From: DASRHK01 sp963776465
Lineage (GTDB): Bacteria > Pseudomonadota > Gammaproteobacteria > Nevskiales > Nevskiaceae
Direction of reading: 5' to 3'
Assembly (NCBI GenBank): GCA_963776465.1
Contig: CAVZMV010000002.1
Location: forward strand, 186,001-250,000
Length of the DNA: 64,000 nucleotides
The translations under genes and the position numbers were made by a program. Below are positions 8,535 to 17,702 of the stretch, piece by piece. Below the pieces are notes generated by a model that saw nothing but the letters and a program-made list of their open reading frames with translations, did no database searches and had not been told where the DNA came from. The number at the start of each line of letters is the position of its first letter. The first letter of the stretch is position 1.

Positions 8535-11067
8535 CTAGGCATTAGGCACAATGATTGGGACTGTGAGCTGCGCGGCGATCGGGGTGTACAGGTCGACATC
8601 GATGTTGTTCAGCGCTTCCAGCGTCACGATAAGCGAGTAACGCACGGTCCCGGGCCGCTGCGCCCCCGCCCAGTCCTTCCACCAGCCGCCAACCGGGAAC
8701 ACGGCGACATGCGACTTCGCTGCGAGCTTGGCCGCAGGCCCCATCCACAGATCGGAATGGACTGAGCCGCGATTGCGAAGCTGTCCGCCTAGGTACCAGC
8801 CGTCGCGGTCAGGATCCGGCATAGACTCGATTTTCTCGCCATCCTCTAGCTCCGCCTCCAGTGCTTCACGTTCGATCTTGTTGATGCGCTGGAGGAACCG
8901 ATCTTCATCCTCCGTGGAGCCCATGACCGCAAAGCGCAGGCCGTGCGACTGATAGCGGTACTTGCTCTGCCAGCCGCGGCGACTGGGATTGGGCTCGATG
9001 AAGTAGGACAACGTCACGCGCAGCGCTACATCAGCGTCCGGGTGTGCGCGCAGCACTTCGGCAGGCCATGGCAACCGGTGCAAGTTGAACTGACCGAGCT
9101 GCACCTTGCCGCCAGTGCCGCGGTAGGGCTCGATGCGTTCCTGCAGCACCATCGTTGGCTGCTGTAATGTGGAGTAGAGGGTGTCGAAGGGCGATATCCG
9201 TCCGTAGCCGAAGCGTCGCAGCATCAGCTGCTTGTCTTTCTTCTGGTGTACTAACGGCAATAGTGCGCGCATCTGCATCGTGTAGCGCGCTCCGTGGACT
9301 ACCAGTGCCCGGATGGTCTCGGGCCAGTAGTCCGGATAGCGCGCCTGCAAGTGCGTACATAGCCGGTTAACCTCCGCCGTAGCCGCGCTGGTTTCGCCGG
9401 CCTCGACGAACATCTGCTTGGTGATGTCGTGGGACGTGGTCACGAGGCGTAGATCCGCAGGACCGACAATCACGCTAGTGCCATCGTGGCAACCGTTGCC
9501 ACCCTCGGCGACGACATCCGGCTTGAACGGCCAAGTCGGCCCCCAATGTACCGAGGTCGTTGAGCAGGGCGAAAGCAAGCCCTTCTTGCCGAGAGGTTTG
9601 GCATCCGGCCAGTTACTCAGATCGACGTTCACGAGGTTCGTGCACGCACCGACCGTTAGCGCATTCCAGGCCTGCCCGGGATTCTCGACGCTCCAGTTGT
9701 CATTCTGCGCAGGGTCGTCGACCCACTTGTTCCACGGAATGTTGCCGGCAGACAGGACGAAGAGCCGCTGTGCTCCGTCGACAGGGTTCTCCGCCGCCCC
9801 GCCGTACGACACTTGGTCCACGGTCGCCGACCATTCGGACGGAAATCCGTACGTCGAGCCCACAGACGTCGTCATCATGCCGAACGTGCGGCGGCGATCG
9901 GGATGTGCAACGTGCACCTTCGTCACAGCCTGGCGGGTTACCCATCCGTATAGGTGCGGTGGGTTTTCGCCGCGTGGCGGTGCGATCTTCACCGATTCCA
10001 GGCGCCCAGCGACATAGTGCGGATCCTTCGACGCCATGGCTTGCGCCAGGTCTCCGTGGAGGGCTATTCCGGCCATCTCAGGTACCGTGGCCTTCATGGT
10101 CGGTGACTCCCCACGCTTCATTCACTGCATGGAGGTCGGCCTCGGCGAGGACCGGCTGCAACAGCGGATGCGCACGATTAATGCCCGTGTCGAGCAGCGT
10201 CACGAATGGCGCATCGTCGCCGGGGTATTTGGTGCGGTCATGGAGATCCCTGGCCCACTCAACCTGCTCGTATGGCTTGAGCTCCAGAAAGAAGTCCGAC
10301 AGCGGCGGCACGCTGCGGATTTCGGCGATGAAGTCCATCAGATCTAAAGCATCCTGCAGCCTACGGCGCGTCGCGAGCGCTGCGACGACGATACGCCCCT
10401 GGAATGGCACGTAACCGGGCTCAATTAGGACATCGAGGCCCAGCGCACGTCCGATGAACGCGTCGTACACCAAGGGGGCTAGGCCTCCGGGCGGGACACG
10501 CAGCCACAGCTGGTACCAGACGAGGTCGTCTTCGGCCGGCACGGCTTGCATCTCATCGGTCCAGAGGTCCGAGAACGCGGCACGCCGGAACTGCTCGATT
10601 GCATTGATAAGTGCTGCGTGCTTGGGCTTAGGTGGCTGTTTCTTCTTGTCGTCCTTGGGCTTCACGTCCTCAGTGAGGTATTTCTTAATCCGCTTCTCGA
10701 ACGCGGCAAGCTTGCCGTCAGGAACGTACAGGACCACGATCTCGCGATCGTCGGCGACGGGCGTGGCACTCAGAACCTCAATCCCGTCGCGTTTCCACTC
10801 GAGGGTAATCGCATAGTCCAGAGTGCCGCGCGGATAGATCTGAAGTGTCAGCGTCATGCCGACTAGGGCGGGCAGGCCGAGTTCGGCGCGTCGTTCCCTT
10901 AGAGCAGCTTCCTGCTCTAACAGACGCCCGATCTGATCGAGCAGCCGCGTACCATGAGCCTCTCGGGGAAGGTTGGGCGGCGTCGGCCTACGCACGGACA
11001 GAGTCGACTTGAAGTCGTCCGACTCCGTACGTCCGCTTACGGTTAGGTGATCGAGTGGTTGAGCCAA
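8535..11067 (-). pseudogene. ietS: Subtilisin-like serine protease, IetS-like, with one frameshift
   Basis: About 840 residues in two frames. The first part (11067-10078) has a roughly 280-residue N-terminal region, then the S8 peptidase start: Asp293 in VTLLDTGI and His327 in EGHGT, where the frame hits a stop. The neighbouring frame continues at once with EMAGIALHGDLAQAM, then the oxyanion Asn in VLSAGN and the catalytic Ser in GETSAATAEVNR (GTS is GETS here), ending at 8535. One extra T near 10,079 explains the break. The AAA ATPase gene lies 46 bases upstream in the same direction. This pairing matches IetAS, known from an Agrobacterium Ti-plasmid stability system and later as an anti-phage ATPase-protease pair. 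Family identity is confident; the name is by analogy. Confidence 0.7.
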
Positions 11068-11113
11068 AGCCGCCCCGCTTTGTCGGGCTTACTGTAGCCC
11101 ACGGCCGGGCACG

Positions 11114-12103
11114 TTACAGCAGGCGCTTCTGGCCGGACGCCGCCCGCTCCTGCAAGTGTTGGATCACACCCTCATCGCTAATGATGTCCAGGTGCTGCAG
11201 CACAGCGTCCTTCATAGCGTCCTCGCCGGCCCGGACGATGTCGGCTTGGGAAAGGCCAAGACCATGGTGCGCGAGACGCCCGTAGTCGAGGCCTGCCGGC
11301 GCGAAGAGCGACAAAGTGTTGCGCAGGAGCAGCTCGATCTGTGTCTGATCAGGCGGATCGAACCGGATCACATCGTCAAAGCGGCGGAAAAGTGCGATGT
11401 CGAGCGCCTCGCCGTGATTAGTGGCGGCGACAATCAGGCTGTCCGATCGGTCCTGCTCGATCAGCTGCAGAAACATGTTTAGTACGCGGCGCATCTCGGC
11501 GACGTCATGCTGACTACCTCGTTGCAGGCCCAGCGAATCAAACTCGTCGAACAGGTAGACACCGCGCGTCGCCTTGAGTGCTTCGAAGACCAAGCGCAGC
11601 TTGGTGGCGCTCTCGCCCAAGAACTTCGTCAGCAGGCTGTCGAATCTGGCAATAAACAACGGCAACCGTAATTCGTTGGCGAGCACACTAGCAGTCAGGG
11701 TTTTTCCAGTCCCCGGAGGGCCGATGAGCAGGAGCTTGCGCCGTGGCGTAAGGCCATGACCGCTTAAGCGTGAGTGCTGGCGCTGCTCCTTGAGGACTCT
11801 TTCGAGCTTCGCGCGTACTTCCGCGCCGACGACGAGCTGCGACAGCGTGCGTTGCGGATACTGCACCGAGAGGAGATCGGCCAACTCACCCCGCGGCTGG
11901 GCCAGCGGCGCCGGAGTTGGCCGGATGCGCAGGCTGTTCCGCTCCTTAGCCTCGTCGATGAGCCCTCGCAACTCGTTGGCCAGTTTGGTGTGCCCCCGGT
12001 GGGCCTCATCGGCTGCGACCTGCAAAGCAATGGACAGGAACTGAGCGTCTTGGTTGTCGACGTACGCCCGAAGCAGCGCTTTTACTTGGTCGGCCTTGGC
12101 CAT
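11114..12103 (-). CDS. ietA: AAA+ ATPase, IetA-like
   Basis: 329 residues. An N-terminal helical region (1-90) precedes a single AAA+ module: Walker A GPPGTGKT at 128-135, Walker B VYLFDEFD with Asp186 and Glu187, sensor-1 Asn229 in AATNH, and arginine fingers in FRRFDD (240-241). No protease or nuclease domain is fused to it. It is the first gene of a two-gene unit with the subtilase; the ATPase is expected to control or feed the protease, as in IetAS-type toxin-antitoxin and phage-defence modules. A small XRE regulator is transcribed divergently 80 bases away. Confidence 0.8.
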   Translation of the reverse strand: MAKADQVKALLRAYVDNQDAQFLSIALQVAADEAHRGHTKLANELRGLIDEAKERNSLRIRPTPAPLAQPRGELADLLSVQYPQRTLSQLVVGAEVRAKLERVLKEQRQHSRLSGHGLTPRRKLLLIGPPGTGKTLTASVLANELRLPLFIARFDSLLTKFLGESATKLRLVFEALKATRGVYLFDEFDSLGLQRGSQHDVAEMRRVLNMFLQLIEQDRSDSLIVAATNHGEALDIALFRRFDDVIRFDPPDQTQIELLLRNTLSLFAPAGLDYGRLAHHGLGLSQADIVRAGEDAMKDAVLQHLDIISDEGVIQHLQERAASGQKRLL

Positions 12104-12146
12104 GGTTAACCCATCCTATGACAGCAACGACGGCGTTTCATCTTAT

Positions 12147-12182
12147 GTTGCAATTTTGGCATCATATTGCTGATACTGCAAC
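12147..12182. promoter_or_regulatory. Candidate operator between ietA and the XRE regulator
   Basis: GTTGCA and TGCAAC are exact inverted copies separated by 24 bases, ending two bases before the likely start codon of the regulator gene in an 80-base divergent spacer. The position suits autoregulation by the XRE protein; the half-site is short, so this is tentative. Confidence 0.3.
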
Positions 12183-12183
12183 C

Positions 12184-12510
12184 ATGAAAGCAGATCTTCC
12201 TTCGCGTCAAAGCGAGTTGGTGCGCCAGGCGCGGGGCACTAAAACGCGTACCCAGTTCGCCAAGGAGCTCGGCGTCGACCGGACTGGGATTTGGCGCTAC
12301 GAAAACGAAAAAATGGGCGTCCCCTTGCGAGTGCTAAACCACTGCCTGGGGCTCGTGGCAGAGGGGATCCCATCAGCGCCAGCCTCGCCGGTGCGCGCGG
12401 CGCAGGAGCACATTAGGCTGGCGGCCGAAGCACTGCGCGCAGCCGAGGGGTCGCCGCGCCCCGCAAAGCGAGACACCAAACGCGTCCGCGTGACTCGGCG
12501 GCATCCCTGA
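12184..12510 (+). CDS. XRE-family helix-turn-helix regulator
   Basis: About 108 residues from the ATG at 12184; an upstream in-frame ATG at 12118 would add 22 residues that look non-coding. The N-terminal half is an XRE/Cro helix-turn-helix, with RQSELVRQARGTKTRTQFAK and LGVDRTGIWRYENEKMG. The rest is an Ala/Arg-rich tail ending in basic residues. It is divergent from the IetA-like ATPase, so it most likely represses the ATPase-protease unit and itself. Confidence 0.7.
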   Translation: MKADLPSRQSELVRQARGTKTRTQFAKELGVDRTGIWRYENEKMGVPLRVLNHCLGLVAEGIPSAPASPVRAAQEHIRLAAEALRAAEGSPRPAKRDTKRVRVTRRHP

Positions 12511-12562
12511 CTTGCCTCGCAACTCGCAAATCCAGCTACCCTGATATTTCGCTGTTATCGGG

Positions 12563-12581
12563 GCTGTTGCTTTGCAACAGC
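12563..12581. repeat. Short perfect hairpin
   Basis: GCTGTTGC and GCAACAGC flank a TTT loop. No T-run follows. It is one of three dyads in the gene-free stretch 12,511-12,908. Confidence 0.4.
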
Positions 12582-12653
12582 GAGCAGCTGTGCGTCAGGC
12601 GGCTGTAGCCTTCAGCGAAGCCCAGTCAGTTGGATGAACCTCGTTTTCGCGCG

Positions 12654-12688
12654 GTTTTCCCTGTATTTTCCCGTCTATCAGGGAAAAC
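12654..12688. repeat. Perfect 10-bp inverted repeat at the island edge
   Basis: GTTTTCCCTG and CAGGGAAAAC are exact inverted copies around a 15-base loop that repeats TTTTCCC. It lies between the accessory genes and the metabolic operon. It could be a recombination or attachment site, a dispersed repeat, or a transcript hairpin; sequence alone cannot decide. Confidence 0.4.
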
Positions 12689-12769
12689 GATGGTGATAGC
12701 GGTTCGCTCGAGACTCGCTACACCGCCATATAGTCCGAGAAGGTGCTGATCTCAGCGCCCCATCTCGCT

Positions 12770-12796
12770 AAAACCCCGCGAAGAGGCGGGGTTTTT
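12770..12796 (+). terminator. Intrinsic, probably bidirectional terminator
   Basis: AAAACCCCGC pairs with GCGGGGTTTT around a GAAGAG loop and runs into TTTTT; the reverse strand also ends in T's. It would stop the minus-strand LysR transcript and any plus-strand transcript from the island. No gene is visible immediately upstream on the plus strand. Confidence 0.75.
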
Positions 12797-12908
12797 CGTT
12801 GAGACTCGACAGAGGACCTCCCAAGCGTCTGCTATCTGCAGCCCGAGTCATTCAAACGTCGCAGTTCGGCCAGGAGCGGACGTTTGCTAGCTGTTCCTAA
12901 CTTTCTCG

Positions 12909-13808
12909 TTAGCGGACGTTCAAGACCCGCAACGCATCGAGGACGAGCGAGAACGCCGGCGACGGCTGACGCCGCGACGGATAGTAGAGGTGATATCCGG
13001 GAAACGGAGGACACCAGTTCTCCAGCACACGCACCAGTCGCCCTTCTTCGATGTGGGGCGCGAATTCTTCTTCGGGCAGGAAGGCCACGCCCAAGCCATC
13101 GAGTGCCGCGAGCACGATGTGGGGAGATGTGTTGAAGATCACCTGACCCTCAACGCGCACGTTGACGGGCCGGTTGCGTCGCTCGAATTCCCAGACATAG
13201 ACGCCACCTTGCGTGGGGAATCGGATATTGATGCAGCGATGCCTGGTCAGGTCCTCGGGGACTTTGGGGACTGGATGCTGTTTGAAGTATTCGGGCGATG
13301 CTACCGCGGCCATCCGGAGCTTGGGGCCGATCGGCATGGCGATCATGTCCTTGTCGATGCTTTCACCCAAGCGCACGCCTGCGTCGAAGCGGTCCGCCAC
13401 GATGTCCCGGAACCCGTAGGCAACGTCGAATTCGATATGGATGTCGGGGTAGCGATGCATGAGCGGCATCAACTTCGGCAGCAGGATGTTCCTCAGAACA
13501 TGATCGCCGCTAGTGATACGAACTGATCCGGCTGGCTTGTCGCGCAATGCGGTGAGCGCGTCGAGCTCGGACTCGATCTCGTCGAAGCGATTGCCGATGG
13601 CGTGAAGCAGCCTCTCTCCTGCCGGCGTCGGCGCAACACTGCGCGTGGTCCGCGTCAGCAGGCGGATCCGCAGTCGCTCCTCTAGCGCCTTGATCGCCTG
13701 GCTCAGCGCTGACTGAGAAACACCAAGGACGGCGCCCGCGCGCGTGAAACTGCCCTCCCGCGCCACGGTGACGAATGCCAGCAGATCGTTGAGGTTGCGA
13801 CGCGCCAT
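12909..13808 (-). CDS. LysR-family transcriptional regulator
   Basis: 299 residues. The N-terminal winged helix-turn-helix reads LNDLLAFVTVAREGSFTRAG and LGVSQSALSQAIKALEERL, classic LysR. The C-terminal effector-binding domain starts near residue 90 and shows the usual GDHVLRNILLPKLMPLMHRY and GLGVAFLPEEEFAPHI segments. It is divergent from the hydrolase/exporter/cupin operon, with a 127-base spacer, so it is the likely regulator of that operon. The effector is unknown. Confidence 0.88.
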   Translation of the reverse strand: MARRNLNDLLAFVTVAREGSFTRAGAVLGVSQSALSQAIKALEERLRIRLLTRTTRSVAPTPAGERLLHAIGNRFDEIESELDALTALRDKPAGSVRITSGDHVLRNILLPKLMPLMHRYPDIHIEFDVAYGFRDIVADRFDAGVRLGESIDKDMIAMPIGPKLRMAAVASPEYFKQHPVPKVPEDLTRHRCINIRFPTQGGVYVWEFERRNRPVNVRVEGQVIFNTSPHIVLAALDGLGVAFLPEEEFAPHIEEGRLVRVLENWCPPFPGYHLYYPSRRQPSPAFSLVLDALRVLNVR

Positions 13809-13831
13809 GGGCGCAGTCTGGCATGTGACAT

Positions 13832-13869
13832 TGATTAGTGCAGCTTATATCCGCAACAACCGTTAATCA
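13832..13869. promoter_or_regulatory. Candidate LysR-controlled divergent promoter dyad
   Basis: TGATTA and TAATCA are exact inverted copies 26 bases apart in the spacer between the LysR gene and the hydrolase operon. The AT-rich arms and location suit a LysR binding region, but the T-N11-A spacing is not met exactly. Confidence 0.25.
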
Positions 13870-13935
13870 CCTTATCAGGGAGATCATCGAGGCGGACAAT
13901 GCTGACCTCACTCGTATTCGCCAGGTCGTCCCACG

Positions 13936-14964
13936 ATGAAACAGCTTCTGACCCTGATGGTTCTCCTCGTCAGCCCCCTGGCCGCAACTGGAGCAGACAT
14001 GTCCCACGACGCGAACAATTTCTACACGAGCACCCAAGTTACGATGCAGAAGGTCACCTTCCCTACGCAGTACGGGTTGAAGGTGGCCGGCAATCTGTTC
14101 ATCCCGAAAAGCCTCGATCGCGGCAAGCCGGTCGCCGCCATCGTGGTCGGTCATCCGATGGGTGCGGTGAAAGAACAGAGCGCCAACCTGTATGCGACCA
14201 AGATGGCCGAACGCGGCTTCGTAACGCTGGCCATCGATCTGCCGTTCTGGGGCGAGAGTGATGGCGCCGTTCGGCAGGTCGTGTTGCCCGACTTGTACTC
14301 CGAGGCCTTCAGCGCTGCGGTGGATTACCTCGGGCTGCAGCCCTATGTGGACCGGGAGCGCATCGGCGCGCTGGGAATCTGCGGCAGCGGCGGCTTCGTC
14401 ATCAGCGCGGCGAAGATCGATCCGCGGATGAAGGCCATTGCGACTGTGAGCATGTACGACATGGGGGCGGCCAACCGCAATGGGCTGAACAAGTCGCAGA
14501 CCGTCGAACAACGCAAGGCGATCATCGATCAGATGGCCCGGCAACGCTGGGTCGAAGCCGCAGGTGGCCAGACGAAGTACACCAGCGGAACGGTTCATGA
14601 GCTGACGGCTGAAACGCATCCCATCCAGCGTGAGTTCTACGATTTCTACCGTACGCCGCGCGGTGAATTCACGCCGAAAGGGTCGTCACGGGCATTGACG
14701 ACGCATCCAACGCTGACGAGCAACACCAAGTTCATGAACTTCTACCCGTTCGACGACATCGAAACGATTTCGCCCCGACCAATGCTGTTCATTGCCGGTG
14801 ATCAAGCGCACTCCAGGGAATTCAGCGAGGAAGCCTATCGACTCGCCGGCCAGTCCAAGGAGCTGTACTGGGTGAAGGGTGCAGGCCATGTCGATCTCTA
14901 CGACCGCGTCGAGCTCATTCCTTGGGACAAGCTGACGTCGTTCTTCCGCGAGCATCTGCGATGA
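13936..14964 (+). CDS. Secreted alpha/beta hydrolase, YcjY/dienelactone-hydrolase-like
   Basis: 342 residues. An N-terminal signal peptide (MKQLLTLMVLLVSPLAATGA) points to the periplasm. The hydrolase fold is clear: a strand-turn VVGHPMGAVKEQ (oxyanion region), FVTLAIDLPFWGESDG, and a nucleophile elbow LGICGSGGFV near residue 153, in the form this subfamily uses (Cys-x-Ser-Gly-Gly). The acid lies in the PMLFIAGDQAHSREF stretch and the His in VKGAGHVDLYD. Substrate is not predictable. First gene of a four-gene operon; its stop overlaps the next start (ATGA). Confidence 0.82.
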   Translation: MKQLLTLMVLLVSPLAATGADMSHDANNFYTSTQVTMQKVTFPTQYGLKVAGNLFIPKSLDRGKPVAAIVVGHPMGAVKEQSANLYATKMAERGFVTLAIDLPFWGESDGAVRQVVLPDLYSEAFSAAVDYLGLQPYVDRERIGALGICGSGGFVISAAKIDPRMKAIATVSMYDMGAANRNGLNKSQTVEQRKAIIDQMARQRWVEAAGGQTKYTSGTVHELTAETHPIQREFYDFYRTPRGEFTPKGSSRALTTHPTLTSNTKFMNFYPFDDIETISPRPMLFIAGDQAHSREFSEEAYRLAGQSKELYWVKGAGHVDLYDRVELIPWDKLTSFFREHLR

Positions 14965-16249
14965 GCGAATCTCGTGACAGCGTGACAGCGACGCCCGCCT
15001 GGAGCGCGGTCGGGTCGATGTCGATGTGCGTGGCACTCCTCATCGCATCGGAGTTCATGCCGGTCAGTCTGCTGACGCCGATGGCCGCCGACCTTCACGC
15101 GAGCGAAGGCATGACCGGGCAGGCGATCTCCATCTCCGGCCTCTTTGCAGTCATCTCCAGCCTGCTCATCGCGACCCTCGCCGGTCGAGTCGAGCGGCGT
15201 CTCGTTCTCACCGGTCTGACCGCCACGATGCTGGTCTCGCTGCTCCTGATCGCCAGCGCGCCAACGTTTGCCTTGCTCATGATTGCCCGCGCCTTGCTCG
15301 GCATCACGATCGGCGGCTTCTGGGCGTTGGCGACCGCGACGATCATGCGCCTCGTGCCGGCTGCTTCGGTCCCCAAAGCGCTTGGCCTCCTGTACACCGG
15401 CAACGCAGTTGCCACCGCGTTCGCAGCGCCGATCGGCAGCTACCTGGGCGGCCTCATCGGCTGGCGAGGCGTCTTCTGGGGTCTCGCTCCACTCGTGCTG
15501 GTCAATCTCGTCTGGCTGTGGATGAGCCTGCCGTCGATGCCGCCACAGGAGGCAAACCCCGTCGGGAAAGTGATCGGCTTGCTGAAGCGTCGCAACGTCG
15601 CGTTCGGAATGGCCGCCGTCATGCTGAGCTTCGCGGGCGCCTTCGGTGCGTTCACCTACTTTCGCCCATTGCTTGAGACGCGCACTGGCGTCGACGTGCC
15701 GCATTTGTCCCTACTGCTGCTCGGCCTCGGCATGGCCGGTTTCCTTGGAACCTACGTTGCAAGCGCATTGGCGGGACGTCATCTTTATCGATTGCTCGCG
15801 CGCTGCCCGTTCTGCTCAGCGTGGTGACGCTCGGCTTGCTGGCCGTAGCGCATTCGTTCTGGCTGGTCGGGATTCTTCTGGTGGTCTGGGGCGCGACCAA
15901 TTCAGCGATCCCAGTCGCATGGTCCACCTGGCTTTCCCGCGAAATCGCGGACGAGCCGGAAAGCGGTGGTGGTCTGATGGTCGCTGCGATCCAGCTGTCG
16001 ATCATGCTGGGCGCCGCAGGCGGCGGTTGGCTGCTCGATCATTTATCCATTGCAGGAACGCTCATCGCCGCTGCACTGGCTCTAGGCGTGTCGGCAATGT
16101 TCGTCGGCAATGGACTTCGGCTGCAGCACTCGAAGATGACACCGTCATCCGCACCGAAGATCCGCGCGCGACGCCTGAGGGCCGGACCCGAAGCTTCGCG
16201 GAGTCGCACCGCTGCGCCGCGCAGCATCGAAGGGCGGCGAGCGGTGTGA
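14961..16249 (+). pseudogene. nepI: MFS exporter, NepI-like, with one frameshift
   Basis: A 12-helix major facilitator read in two frames. The first part (14961-15827) matches E. coli NepI, the purine ribonucleoside exporter, closely: WSAVGSMSMCVALL, EFMPVSLLTPMA, ARALLGITIGGFWAL, RLVPAASVPKALGL and APIGSYLGGLIGWRGVF. It runs off frame at about 15,803 in a GCGCGC run. The neighbouring frame then continues ALPVLLSVVTLGLL and PVAWSTWLSREIADEPESGG to 16249. One missing base explains this. The basic tail after about 16,130 is unlike NepI and may be aberrant. Start overlaps the hydrolase stop. Export of a nucleoside-like or sugar-like compound is the likely role. Confidence 0.75.
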
Positions 16250-16755
16250 TGGGTTTATCTACGTTCCATGTTGCGTTGGCCATCGCGCTGGTGGCGTGCG
16301 GCCCGGCAATCGCAGGCGATCGCGCAAAGCAGGAGGCTCCCATGCAGGAAATCAGCAAGAACGGTTCCAGGCCCTCGGCCAAGGGCCCAGCGGAGTGGTT
16401 CACCGGTACGGTCCGGATCGATCCGCTCTTCGGAGTTAAGGATCCCGCTCGCGCGAGTGGCGCTGCCGTCACCTTCGAGCCCGGCGCTCGCTCGAACTGG
16501 CACGCGCATCCCCTCGGGCAGACGCTGATAGTCACCTCGGGCATCGGCTACGTGCAGAGTTGGGGTGGTCCCATCCATGTCATCCGGCCCGGTGATGTCG
16601 TGCAATGCCCCGCTAACGAGAAACACTGGCACGGCGCCGCGCCGGGTGTGGCCATGACGCACATCGCCATCCAGGAATCGCTCAACGGCAAGGTCGTCGA
16701 ATGGATGGAGAAGGTCAGCGACGACCAGTACCAGGCTGCCTCTGAGGCGGAGTAA
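16249..16755 (+). CDS. Secreted cupin, (R)-mandelonitrile-lyase-like
   Basis: 168 residues; a signal peptide ends near AIAGD. The cupin barrel has both metal motifs: GARSNWHAHPLGQTLIVTSG (two His and a Gln in place of Glu) and PGDVVQCPANEKHWHGAAPG (His). This pattern matches the small cupins that include bacterial manganese-dependent hydroxynitrile lyases and related carboxymuconolactone-decarboxylase-linked proteins. Start overlaps the exporter stop (TGATG), so the operon is tightly coupled. The true substrate is unknown. Confidence 0.8.
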   Translation: MGLSTFHVALAIALVACGPAIAGDRAKQEAPMQEISKNGSRPSAKGPAEWFTGTVRIDPLFGVKDPARASGAAVTFEPGARSNWHAHPLGQTLIVTSGIGYVQSWGGPIHVIRPGDVVQCPANEKHWHGAAPGVAMTHIAIQESLNGKVVEWMEKVSDDQYQAASEAE

Positions 16756-17240
16756 TGCAACTGGTGCGCAGGCTGAGCGTGTTGCTAGGCCTCCTGGCTC
16801 TCGGCAGTTGCGAGGCCGGCGAGCAGTCGATGCGAGGCAAACCAGATGCAGTTGTCCCGCGTACCGCTCCGGCATCAGTGGAACAGGAGGAATCACGCAT
16901 GTGGATGACTGTGGGCGAACATCGCTTTGCCATCACGCTGGCCGACAGCGCAGCGTCTGCAGCTTTCGCCTCACTGCTACCGTTCACGCTGGAGATGGCC
17001 GAACTCAACGGCAACGAAAAGCACGCAGATTTACCGAAAGCGCTGCCCACCAATGCGAGCCTGCCAGGCACGATACACAACGGCGACCTCATGCTTTACG
17101 GCAAGAGAACCTTGGTTGTTTTCTATTCGACGTTCAGCTCTTCGTACTCATACACCCGCCTTGGTCGCGTAGACCACCCCGCCAATTTGGCGGAGGCGCT
17201 CGGTTCACGTGGGGTGCGTGTGGTGTTTTCGATGGATTAG
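16755..17240 (+). CDS. Cyclophilin-like lipoprotein
   Basis: 161 residues with a lipoprotein signal (LGLLALGSC), so anchored in the envelope. The rest matches the cyclophilin-like fold of the small bacterial family whose members show FAITLADSAASAAFASLLPF, ELNGNEKHADLP, NGDLMLYGKRTLVVFY and SYSYTRLGRV. These lack obvious proline-isomerase residues. The gene overlaps the cupin stop by a base and closes the operon. Members often accompany cupin, aldo-keto reductase and hydrolase genes under LysR control; function unproven. Confidence 0.75.
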   Translation: MQLVRRLSVLLGLLALGSCEAGEQSMRGKPDAVVPRTAPASVEQEESRMWMTVGEHRFAITLADSAASAAFASLLPFTLEMAELNGNEKHADLPKALPTNASLPGTIHNGDLMLYGKRTLVVFYSTFSSSYSYTRLGRVDHPANLAEALGSRGVRVVFSMD

Positions 17241-17388
17241 TTCGTCGACGATGCGATCGGCACATCTGAGGCATTGACGCCAAATCCGCGACCGTCCGCT
17301 TCGGGTCGATAGCTCCTAAACGCATTTCGTCCCCAAAGCAGTCGTAGGCGACTCATCTCGTGAGCCACTGCAGAGCGCAATCTGTCGC

Positions 17389-17613
17389 ATGCCTCGGATC
17401 TGGGAGATCTGGACGTGCAGCTGCGGCTATTCCGCCAGCAAGATGGTTTCCGTTTCGAAGACCGGCCAGGGTGTAGCGCCCATTCGCCCAAGAGAACGAC
17501 GCGCACGCTGCACGAAGTGCGGGCAGCGCGGAGCTTGCAAGATCACCCACCAGGAAATCCCACCGGTTCGCAGATGGCAGAAGGGTCTTCAGCGTCCGCT
17601 TTCGAGCTCGTAA
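17389..17613 (+). CDS. Possible small zinc-ribbon protein
   Basis: 74 residues in an otherwise gene-free 460-base stretch (17,241-17,702). It carries CSCGYSA near residue 10 and CTKCGQRGAC near residue 42, a spacing that could bind zinc, and an aromatic N terminus (IWEIW). No partner or strong ribosome binding site was seen. The flanking bases hold nothing recognisable. It could equally be a chance frame. Confidence 0.3.
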   Translation: MPRIWEIWTCSCGYSASKMVSVSKTGQGVAPIRPRERRARCTKCGQRGACKITHQEIPPVRRWQKGLQRPLSSS

Positions 17614-17702
17614 AGCTATGTCGGGAATCGGCCCAGGAGCGGTCGTTGCGCTTACCCGAAAGCAGACAATCCAAACGTGCAGCTCGCGAACCGGTACGCG
17701 CC

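Noticed and set aside
9560..10414. Plus-strand frame across the subtilase break
   Set aside because: Ser/Arg-rich, no motifs, antisense to the catalytic core.
12700..12800. tRNA or tmRNA gene before the terminator, as an island insertion site
   Set aside because: No cloverleaf, T-loop or CCA end could be made out.
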